In this document: one piece after another, positions 1-5,001 of the stretch
How positions within the stretch are numbered: the first letter of the stretch is position 1
Layout of the letters: the number at the start of each line of letters is the position of its first letter
Source: Campylobacterota bacterium
GTDB lineage: Bacteria > Campylobacterota > Campylobacteria > Campylobacterales > JAADDG01
Assembly: GCA_013154075.1 (NCBI GenBank)
Contig: JAADDG010000134.1
Span: 1 to 12,618 of the forward strand
DNA length: 12,618 nucleotides
Direction: 5' to 3'
Translations under genes and position numbers: made by a program
The notes under the pieces: model-generated
What the model was told of the DNA's origin: nothing
What the model saw: the letters and a program-made list of their open reading frames with translations, nothing else
The model's database searches: none

Positions 1-907
1 TCTACCTCAAAAGGAGGAAGTTTTAACGGAAGATAAAGAGGAGGATTTCGAAGATTTTTTACAATCTTTGGAAGAAGAGGAAAATGAGAAAGAGGAAGAA
101 AATAACGAAATAAAAGTAGCTATTATAGGAAGGGTAAATGTAGGGAAAAGCTCTCTTTTAAACGCCCTTTTAGGAGAAGAGAGAGCGGTAGTTAGCGAAG
201 TGGCGGGTACTACGATAGATCCCGTGGACGATTATATAATCTATCAAGATAAAATAATCACTTTTGTGGATACGGCGGGTATCAGAAGAAAAGGAAAGAT
301 AGAAGGAATAGAGAAATATGCTCTAAATCGAACCGAAAAGATGCTTGAGAAAGCAGATATCGCCCTTTTGGTACTCGATGCGAGCGAAGAGTTCAAAGAG
401 CTTGACGAAAAAATAGCAAATCTTATAGAAAAGCACAAACTCGCCTCCATCATAGTCTTAAACAAGTGGGATAATCCGTATAGAAGTTATGAAGAGAGCG
501 TAAAAGAGGTAAAACATAGATTCAAATTCCTCTCCTACTCACCCGTCATTACGGTATCGGCTCTGACAAAAAAGAGAGTTGATAAAATAAAAGATAAAAT
601 TTTGAAAGTTTATGAAAATTATTCAAGGAGAATTCCAACATCCAAACTAAACGAACTAATAAAATTCGCAAACGCCAAACACCATATCCCAACCGATAAG
701 GGAAAAGACGTAAAGATATACTTTGCAACTCAATTTGCCACGAAACCTCCTCAAATAGCTTTGATTATGAACAGACCGAGCGCCTTACACTTTAGCTACA
801 AAAGATATCTTATCAATCAAATAAGAGAAAACTTCGATTTTGAAGGAAGTCCTATAATTTTGGTACCTAAAAAACGGGGAGAGACTACAAAGGAAGAAGA
901 TGAGTAA
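1..907 (+). CDS. der: Ribosome-assembly GTPase Der (EngA), 3' part
   Basis: Der is a tandem-domain GTPase that acts in 50S ribosomal subunit assembly. The reading frame is already open at base 2 (LPQKEEVLTEDKEED...), so the gene starts left of the window; the TTG at 68 is an internal codon. What remains is an acidic linker, then the second G domain: P-loop GRVNVGKS (about 128-151), the switch TT, DTAG (269-280), NKWD (461-472) and a VSAL G5 motif near 553. After it comes the C-terminal KH-like domain (about 635-890), including the segment ending in the basic KKRGE. The first G domain is missing only because of the window edge. The stop at 905-907 overlaps the aroK start by 8 bases, so the two are probably co-transcribed. 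Identity is near certain from the linker plus GTPase plus KH order. Confidence 0.96.
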   Translation, partial: LPQKEEVLTEDKEEDFEDFLQSLEEEENEKEEENNEIKVAIIGRVNVGKSSLLNALLGEERAVVSEVAGTTIDPVDDYIIYQDKIITFVDTAGIRRKGKIEGIEKYALNRTEKMLEKADIALLVLDASEEFKELDEKIANLIEKHKLASIIVLNKWDNPYRSYEESVKEVKHRFKFLSYSPVITVSALTKKRVDKIKDKILKVYENYSRRIPTSKLNELIKFANAKHHIPTDKGKDVKIYFATQFATKPPQIALIMNRPSALHFSYKRYLINQIRENFDFEGSPIILVPKKRGETTKEEDE

Positions 908-1424
908 AAATATAGTTTTGATAGGATTTATGGGAGTAGGAAAAGGAACGATAGCCAGAGAGATAGTCAAACAGAGCAATATCTTCGCTATCGATACGGA
1001 CGACTTGATAGAGAGTATGGAAAATAGGAAAATAAAAAAGATATTCAAAGAAGATGGTGAAGAATATTTTAGAAAATTGGAAGCCAAAACGGCAAAATGG
1101 CTTGAGAAAAACGTAAAAAACACTCTGATATCTACCGGCGGAGGCTTTTATAAAGTAAAAAATCTAAAAGATATAGGAGAAATCATATATCTAAAATCAA
1201 GTTTCGAAGCTATTTTGGATAGAATCAAAAAGCATCCAAACGGCAAAAAGAAACTCAAAAAAAGACCTCTATTAAAAGATTTAAATAAAGCCAAAAAACT
1301 TTATGAAAGCAGAATAAAAGATTATGAGAAAGTGGCGGATATCATAATAGATGTAGAAAAAAGATCTCCATCCGATATCGCAAAAGAGATTATAAAAAAA
1401 GCGAAGATAGAAAAGAGAAAATAG
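900..1424 (+). CDS. aroK: Shikimate kinase
   Basis: Phosphorylates shikimate with ATP to 3-phosphoshikimate, in the aromatic amino-acid pathway, in the cytoplasm. The 174-residue length is normal. Visible motifs: a P-loop GFMGVGKGT (9-17), DTDD (32-35) for Mg and shikimate, FR at 57-58 with the substrate arginine, the GGG loop (80-82), and the LID RPLL (122-125) followed by the R of LYESR. The ATG at 900 follows AAGGA (890-894) at good spacing and overlaps the end of der, suggesting translational coupling. The P-loop has G where many relatives have S (GKS/T), a mild variation. The last six codons and the stop lie in a perfect hairpin (1403-1438) shared with the converging gene. Identity is secure. 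Confidence 0.96.
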   Translation: MSKNIVLIGFMGVGKGTIAREIVKQSNIFAIDTDDLIESMENRKIKKIFKEDGEEYFRKLEAKTAKWLEKNVKNTLISTGGGFYKVKNLKDIGEIIYLKSSFEAILDRIKKHPNGKKKLKKRPLLKDLNKAKKLYESRIKDYEKVADIIIDVEKRSPSDIAKEIIKKAKIEKRK

Positions 1425-1438
1425 TCTTTTCTATCTTC
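1403..1438 (-). terminator. Hairpin terminator between converging genes
   Basis: Perfect 14-bp stem, GAAGATAGAAAAGA (1403-1416) against TCTTTTCTATCTTC (1425-1438), with an 8-base loop holding the aroK stop codon. Read on the minus strand the stem is followed by GCTTTTTTTATAA, a good U-tract, so it is best as the terminator of the minus-strand operon. On the plus strand there is no T-run after the stem, so stopping aroK transcription there is less certain. Confidence 0.8.
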
Positions 1439-2090
1439 AATCTCCCATCTCTTCCAAAATTACGGTATGCTCTTTTACTTTAGGAACATATCTTACATAT
1501 TTAACTTTGGTAGAAGAGTAAAATCCCCCGTCGGGATGGTTTACGGCGTTTATCAAACCCATGGGTACGAAAACTTGAGCCGTAGATTTTACGACATTGG
1601 TTCGAATATCTATTATTCTACAATTTATAGCTATTCCGGTTCTATATTTGGTATATGTACCGGAGAGCACATAGTTTATTTTTTGTCTTCTCTTAAGTTC
1701 GCTAACGATTCTTGAAAATATAAAATCTCCATCTTTGCCTATTTTAATATTGGGCATAGTTTTATAATCCACTACCCTATATCCTCTAACCTGCATCTCA
1801 TGAATGAGATTTTCCGCAATTACGTTTCCGAATTTATCCGTTTTTTGCAAATTCTCTATATTTACGATAGAAGTGATCGCTATCGGAGTATCCTTGATAT
1901 TGGCAAAATCCTTATTTTGTCCCAATTGATCGGCAATAGCGCTCACTATTCTATTTACATAACCGGCGGCATTGGCGTTATTACCGAATTCCAAAAGCTG
2001 AACTTTCCTTTCATAAGGATAATTCTCTCCACCCATCAGGGCAAGAGAGCCGATAGCGATCAAAGCTACCACTCCCTTTAAAAGTCTCAT
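1437..2090 (-). CDS. FlgO-family exported protein, copy 1
   Basis: 217-residue secreted protein with an N-terminal signal sequence (basic MRLLK, hydrophobic to about residue 19, likely cut before GENYPY). There is no lipobox cysteine, unlike the lipoprotein FlgO of Vibrio. Residues about 38-176 match the FlgO pattern: DTPIAITSIVNIENL, then GNVIAENLIHEMQVRGYRVVDYK, then GDFIFSR, NYVLSGTYTKYRTGIAINCRIIDI and a closing AQVFVP. FlgO is known in Vibrio as an outer-membrane protein tied to flagellar function, but no flagellar gene is near, so a flagellar role is not supported here. AGGAG (2097-2101) overlaps the preceding gene's stop and sits 6 bases from the ATG, giving a tight operon with the 125-residue gene upstream. 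The paralogue at 2976-3638 is about 70% identical by eye over the domain. Family call good, function unknown. Confidence 0.82.
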   Translation of the reverse strand: MRLLKGVVALIAIGSLALMGGENYPYERKVQLLEFGNNANAAGYVNRIVSAIADQLGQNKDFANIKDTPIAITSIVNIENLQKTDKFGNVIAENLIHEMQVRGYRVVDYKTMPNIKIGKDGDFIFSRIVSELKRRQKINYVLSGTYTKYRTGIAINCRIIDIRTNVVKSTAQVFVPMGLINAVNHPDGGFYSSTKVKYVRYVPKVKEHTVILEEMGD

Positions 2091-2099
2091 AGTAAACTC

Positions 2100-2477
2100 C
2101 TAATTACAGCTTATGCAAACGGGACAATCAAGACAATAATACTCCGTAATCTCGACCACTCTTTCACCCACACTTGCAGGCTCGAAATAGGTAGCCGGAG
2201 CTCCGTAGCTTTGAGAATAGCACTTTTTCTTCGTCATTACGGCATCGCAACCGGAAGAAGATGCGGGCTTAGTCGCCGTATTGGACGAAGATGTACAAGG
2301 TTTGGAAGAGTCGGATACGACGGGAGAAGAGTATCCCACGTTCACTCCGGCACCCACTCCTACTTGTAATCCAAGAAGGCTCACTCCGGCACCCACTCCT
2401 ACCAAATTTATACTTCCGGCACTCAACATTCCGCTTAATACCGTTACGACAGCCAAACTTTTAATTAACGTTTTCAT
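2100..2477 (-). CDS. Exported Gly/Val-rich protein with C-terminal CxxCxxCxxC
   Basis: I do not recognise this family. The protein is 125 residues from the chosen start (MKTLIKSLAVV...), with a signal peptide ending near SGMLSA. Residues about 24-48 are Gly/Val-rich with a 13-residue repeat (VGVGAGVSLLGLQ then VGVGAGVNVGYSS). A Ser/Thr/Pro-rich linker with C61 and C77 follows, then C86, and the protein ends CLDCPVCISCN, which places C115, C118, C121 and C124 at regular three-residue steps. The start at 2477 is preferred because GGAGG (2484-2488) is 6 bases upstream and the ATG overlaps the TGA of the preceding lipoprotein gene as ATGA; an ATG at 2483 abuts the ribosome site, and the longer frame to 2501 lacks one. 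Metal binding, an Fe-S site or disulfides are possible. It lies between a Cys-rich lipoprotein gene and FlgO-like copy 1; the other module has no counterpart. Confidence 0.75.
   Translation of the reverse strand: MKTLIKSLAVVTVLSGMLSAGSINLVGVGAGVSLLGLQVGVGAGVNVGYSSPVVSDSSKPCTSSSNTATKPASSSGCDAVMTKKKCYSQSYGAPATYFEPASVGERVVEITEYYCLDCPVCISCN
2342..2402. repeat. 22-bp perfect direct repeat inside a gene
   Basis: The same 22 bases occur at 2342-2363 and 2381-2402, a period of 39 bases, or 13 codons. On the coding (minus) strand each copy encodes VGVGAGV in the exported Cys-rich protein. Perfect identity at the DNA level suggests a recent duplication or gene conversion. Confidence 0.9.
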
Positions 2478-2725
2478 TTGCATCCTCCTATAGCACAACA
2501 ATTATTCTCTCTCACACTCACGGGATATTTGCAACCGGTACAAATATCGTTATAAACTACGGTTTTCACTCTTCTTGGACACTCGCTGACTCCAACCTTC
2601 TTTATAACCGTTTTGGAAGCGGTTTGAGTCGGAGTGTTGCAAAAAGAGGCGCGACAATCTCGCTTAACCGCACACCCGGAAACCAAAAAGCCGATTAAAA
2701 AAACCAGCAATATGATTTTTATCAA
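2474..2725 (-). CDS. Nine-cysteine lipoprotein, copy 1
   Basis: 83-residue predicted lipoprotein: hydrophobic residues 4-15 then the lipobox VSGC, with C18 as the lipidation site. The mature part is small and basic with eight further cysteines (24, 29, 49, 62, 65, 76, 77, 82). A C-terminal block VSECPRRVKTVVY, then CTGC, then PVSVRENNCCAIGGCK is almost identical to the 90-residue paralogue at 3635-3907, and all nine cysteines align in order. I do not recognise the family. The start codon is TTG at 2725, supported by GGAGG (2731-2735) 5 bases upstream and by the lack of another start. It ends in an ATGA overlap with the next gene. Likely roles for the cysteines are disulfides or metal binding; the target membrane is uncertain. 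Confidence 0.8.
   Translation of the reverse strand: MIKIILLVFLIGFLVSGCAVKRDCRASFCNTPTQTASKTVIKKVGVSECPRRVKTVVYNDICTGCKYPVSVRENNCCAIGGCK
2484..2488 (-). promoter_or_regulatory. Ribosome binding site deciding start at 2477
   Basis: GGAGG on the minus strand, 6 bases before the ATG at 2477. It excludes the upstream in-frame starts at 2483 and 2501 for the 125-residue protein. The same GGAGG, six bases, ATGA layout precedes FlgO-like copy 2. Confidence 0.8.
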
Positions 2726-2831
2726 TTTACCCTCCTTTCAATTAAGTGAAATGTTTAAGAAAGGACGCCTTTTGCCTTTTCTTTATTCAAGTTTACGACA
2801 ACTATTCTTAAATGAATATTAAAATTTTACT

Positions 2832-2861
2832 TGTATAAAATATCTTTACTTTTATTTTCAA
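2832..2861 (-). promoter_or_regulatory. Candidate promoter of the second Cys-rich/FlgO module
   Basis: On the minus strand, TTGAAA (2861-2856) and TATACA (2837-2832) are 18 bases apart. It would give a leader of about 100 bases before the TTG start at 2725. The leader holds an imperfect 8-bp hairpin near 2757-2783. Placed downstream of the 2936-2967 terminator, it could make this module independent of the first. Confidence 0.45.
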
Positions 2862-2935
2862 AAAAGGGTAAAAAAAGAGGAATGCGGAGAAAAAATGAAA
2901 CAGAATTTAAAAAAAAGAAGAGAAAAAGAAGAGAT

Positions 2936-2967
2936 GGAAACTACATCGAAAAATCGATGTAATTTCC
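2936..2967 (-). terminator. Hairpin terminator after FlgO-like copy 2
   Basis: 14-bp stem with one G-U pair and a 4-base loop: 2936-2949 pairs with 2954-2967 (core TACATCGA / TCGATGTA). It starts 8 bases after the stop of the minus-strand gene. Downstream on the minus strand is pyrimidine- and T-rich (TCTTCTTTTTCTCTTC). It is a likely intrinsic or partial terminator separating the two modules. Confidence 0.65.
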
Positions 2968-2975
2968 CCAAAATC

Positions 2976-3638
2976 TTAATAAGATTCCAACATTACGGTA
3001 TTTTCTTGTACTTTAGGAATAACTTTGACCACTTTTACTTTAGTAACGCCTCCGCTTGGATATACGTCAAATCCGTTTTTGTAATCTACGGCGGAGACAA
3101 GCTGAGCCGGAATATATGTCTGAGCGCTCGATACTACAACGTTAGTTTTTAGATCGATAAGTCTGCAATTTATCGCTATTCCGCCTCTATATTTAGTGTA
3201 AGTTCCCGCAAGCACGTAGTTTATATGCTGCTCTTTTTTAAGCTCGTACAAAAGTCTCGAGAAAGCGTAATCTCCCTTAGCTCCGACTTTGATAGTGGGC
3301 ATAGTTTTGTAATCTACAACTTTAAAACCTCTAACTTGCATCTCATGAATCAAATTCTCTTCTATAACGTTTCCAAGCTTATCGGTTTGTTTATAGTTTT
3401 CCAAATTCACGATGGAAGCTACCGCGATAGGAGTGTCTTTGATATTTTTGAAATCTTTGTTTTGTCCCAACTGATCCGCAATAGTTCCAACTATTTGATT
3501 TATATAGCCGGCAGCATTGGCATTTAAACCGTAGCTGTAAGACTGAACCTTCTGATGATAGGGATAATTCCCCGCACTAAGCATACTTGCGGCCAAAAGA
3601 GAACCGCTTACAATCAAACTCAATTTTTTAATAATCAT
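2976..3638 (-). CDS. FlgO-family exported protein, copy 2
   Basis: 220-residue secreted protein from the chosen start (MIIKKLSLIV...), with a signal peptide ending near SMLSA before GNYPY and no lipobox. The FlgO-like domain spans about 38-177: IADQLGQNKDF, DTPIAVASIVNLEN, GNVIEENLIHEMQVRGFKVVDYK, GDYAFSR, NYVLAGTYTKYRGGIAINCRLIDL and AQTYIP. About 70% of domain residues match copy 1; signal peptides and tails differ more. The start at 3638 is supported by GGAGG (3645-3649) six bases upstream and an ATGA overlap with the lipoprotein gene; the frame is open to 3659 but that start lacks a ribosome site. It is followed by a strong hairpin. Probably periplasmic or outer-membrane associated; no flagellar neighbours, so the role is unknown. 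Confidence 0.82.
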   Translation of the reverse strand: MIIKKLSLIVSGSLLAASMLSAGNYPYHQKVQSYSYGLNANAAGYINQIVGTIADQLGQNKDFKNIKDTPIAVASIVNLENYKQTDKLGNVIEENLIHEMQVRGFKVVDYKTMPTIKVGAKGDYAFSRLLYELKKEQHINYVLAGTYTKYRGGIAINCRLIDLKTNVVVSSAQTYIPAQLVSAVDYKNGFDVYPSGGVTKVKVVKVIPKVQENTVMLESY

Positions 3639-3907
3639 TTGCAACCTCCGGATACACAACAGTTGTTTTCCCTAACGCTTACAGGGAAATTATCGCAATC
3701 ACTGCATACGCCTTTATAAACTACCGTTTTTACCCTTTTAGGACATTCGCTAACGGCAACTCTTTTTACTTTCACTCTAACCGGTGCTTTACAAAAGCTC
3801 GGTACTCCGCAACTTGGAGCCGAAGGTTTTTTAGCCGCACATCCGCTCATAAAACCTACGGCAAGCAGCAATGAAGACAGAGTCAACAAAAATTTCTTAC
3901 TCTTCAT
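3635..3907 (-). CDS. Nine-cysteine lipoprotein, copy 2
   Basis: 90-residue predicted lipoprotein, first gene of the minus-strand cluster. Basic start (MKSKK), hydrophobic stretch, then lipobox FMSGC with C23 as the lipidated residue. The mature protein has cysteines at 33, 39, 55, 68, 71, 83, 84 and 89 and the shared signature VSECPKRVKTVVY, CSDC, PVSVRENNCCVSGGCK. The first 30 mature residues are divergent and Ala/Pro/Lys-rich, while the C-terminal 40 are nearly fixed between copies, marking the functional part. AAGGAG lies 9 bases before the ATG. The stop overlaps the next start (ATGA), so it is coupled to FlgO-like copy 2. Unrecognised family; disulfide scaffold or metal site are both open. 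Confidence 0.82.
   Translation of the reverse strand: MKSKKFLLTLSSLLLAVGFMSGCAAKKPSAPSCGVPSFCKAPVRVKVKRVAVSECPKRVKTVVYKGVCSDCDNFPVSVRENNCCVSGGCK
3645..3649 (-). promoter_or_regulatory. Ribosome binding site deciding start at 3638
   Basis: GGAGG on the minus strand, followed by TTGCAA and the ATG at 3638. It excludes the longer in-frame start at 3659 for FlgO-like copy 2. Confidence 0.8.
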
Positions 3908-3922
3908 ATTTCCGTTCTCCTT

Positions 3923-3963
3923 TTATCGATTATCGAACAAAAATTTTACGGTATATGTTCGAT
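3923..3963. promoter_or_regulatory. TTATCGA tandem repeat and inverted repeat, possible operator
   Basis: TTATCGA occurs twice in tandem (3923-3929, 3930-3936), and ATCGAACA (3932-3939) is mirrored by TGTTCGAT (3956-3963) with a 16-base gap. It lies 16-56 bases upstream of the lipoprotein start at 3907. It may be a protein-binding site or a leader hairpin. Confidence 0.35.
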
Positions 3964-4158
3964 GTATTTAAATATTGCAAGAGTAATATCGGCACTTTTT
4001 TATAAATTTTAATATATTAAACTAAAATTTTTAATTCTTTATTTTAAGGAAAAAAAGCATATAATTGGCGTCATATTTTTATTACATTTGCATAATTTGA
4101 TAACTATTTTTATATAAATAAGAAGAATAAATTATATTGCAGAGATAAAAATAAAATT

Positions 4159-4186
4159 TTGTCTATTTTTTTGTTTTAGATATAAT
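4159..4186 (+). promoter_or_regulatory. Candidate promoter of the rhodanese operon
   Basis: TTGTCT (4159-4164), 16 bases, then TATAAT (4181-4186) in a T-rich spacer. It would give a leader of about 150 bases. A nearer alternative -10 is TATAGA (4311-4316), giving a leader of about 20 bases. Confidence 0.4.
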
Positions 4187-4292
4187 CTTAAATTTCTATT
4201 TTGAAAAAAATGGTATTATTTATTAAAAAAGAAACAATAACTTTTCGTAATTTATATCTTATTTTCCTTTTTAAAAAAACGTATATATATAG

Positions 4293-4310
4293 TTATCGAA
4301 ATTTGTCGAT
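4293..4310. promoter_or_regulatory. ATCGA/TCGAT inverted repeat, possible operator
   Basis: TTATCGA (4293-4299) followed by TCGAT (4306-4310), a 5-bp inverted repeat with a 6-base centre, 34 bases before the rhodanese start. The half-site matches that at 3923-3963 on the other side of the divergent region. Confidence 0.3.
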
Positions 4311-4343
4311 TATAGACTAATAAAATCATCAAAAGGAGCAATA

Positions 4344-4985
4344 ATGTCGTTGAGATTCTCATTCTCAAAAATTTTTATAAGCGCGGCGATACTCTCCTCT
4401 TCACTTTTCGGATTGGAGGTAAATATCGCCGAGGGCCTTCCGTACGTGGATGTGGAACATGGAGGAAAAACGGTAAGAATTCAAAGAATTCAAGACACTA
4501 AACACAAACTTACAAACAGCTATGCAAAGACTTCAAGACCCTGCCCGCCTTTTTGTATTCAACCGGTGCAAATAGCAAAAGGGGTGAAAATAGTCGGGGA
4601 ATTGGAACTTTTAAATTTCCTAAAAACGGACGTAGCGAACAACAAAGGACTTCTTGTGGACGCGAGACTGCCTCAATGGTACAAAAACGGAACGATTCCC
4701 GGAGCTATCAACATCCCTTTTACTCTATTTACAAGAGGTATAGAAGATCCTTATACTCAAAAAATATTGGAACTCTTAGGAGCCGAATACAAAAACGGAA
4801 AATGGGATTTTTCAAACGCGCAAAAACTTCTCTTTTTTTGCAACGGTCCTTGGTGCGCCCAATCTCCGCACGCCATTAGAGCTTTGGTAAAAATGGGATA
4901 TCCCGCAAACAAAATACTATACTATAGAGGCGGAATGCAAAATTGGCAGATACTCGGACTAACCACGGTTATTCCGGAAGAGTAG
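4344..4985 (+). CDS. Periplasmic rhodanese-like protein with CPPFC motif
   Basis: 213 residues with a signal peptide (about 1-23, ending SLFG). After a short N-terminal segment comes SRPCPPFCIQP, with C67 and C71, then a rhodanese domain (about 85-205): LVDARLPQWYKNGTIPGAINIPF, the active-site loop FFCNGPWCAQSP with C166 as the predicted persulfide cysteine and C171 nearby, and the closing YRGGMQNWQILGLTTV. Rhodaneses carry sulfur as a cysteine persulfide; the native substrate here is unknown. Exported proteins with RPCPPFCIQP ahead of a rhodanese domain are, from memory, a recurrent bacterial type. GGAG is 5 bases before the ATG. It is the first of three closely spaced genes, followed 16 bases later by the LysM gene, so sulfur or thiol chemistry at the cell envelope is the best guess. 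Confidence 0.88.
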   Translation: MSLRFSFSKIFISAAILSSSLFGLEVNIAEGLPYVDVEHGGKTVRIQRIQDTKHKLTNSYAKTSRPCPPFCIQPVQIAKGVKIVGELELLNFLKTDVANNKGLLVDARLPQWYKNGTIPGAINIPFTLFTRGIEDPYTQKILELLGAEYKNGKWDFSNAQKLLFFCNGPWCAQSPHAIRALVKMGYPANKILYYRGGMQNWQILGLTTVIPEE

Positions 4986-5001
4986 AAAGGAGTCCTCTAC
5001 T

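Larger units (their letters stand above)
3908..4343. other. AT-rich divergent intergenic region (436 bp)
   Basis: No credible gene. It separates the minus-strand Cys-rich/FlgO cluster from the plus-strand rhodanese operon. Several TATAAT-like boxes are present on both strands: plus at 4060-4065 and 4181-4186, minus at 4136-4131 and TATAAA at 4004-3999. Short TTATCGA-containing inverted repeats lie close to both gene starts. The base composition alone yields many promoter-like matches, so individual boxes are weak evidence. Confidence 0.7.

Noticed and set aside
68..907. TTG at 68 as the start of a separate single-domain GTPase
   Set aside because: The frame is open to base 2 with the same acidic linker, and the G domain plus KH domain match the second half of Der. 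The gene is cut by the window edge.
1795..1810. ATCTCAT-GA-ATGAGAT inverted repeat
   Set aside because: It lies inside the FlgO-like copy 1 coding region (LIHEM) and the mirrored half is not kept in copy 2, so it looks like codon coincidence.
2478..2501. Longer start of the 125-residue Cys-rich protein
   Set aside because: The GGAGG site lies within this segment and fits the ATG at 2477; the longer form would place a charged MLCYRR ahead of the signal peptide.
1437..3907. Flagellar locus
   Set aside because: FlgO-like proteins are the only link; no flagellin, hook, basal body or FlgP/FlgT-like gene is present in the window.
3991..4092. Sigma-54-type promoter from GGCAC and TTGCA pieces in the divergent region
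   Set aside because: The two elements are not at the required spacing on either strand.
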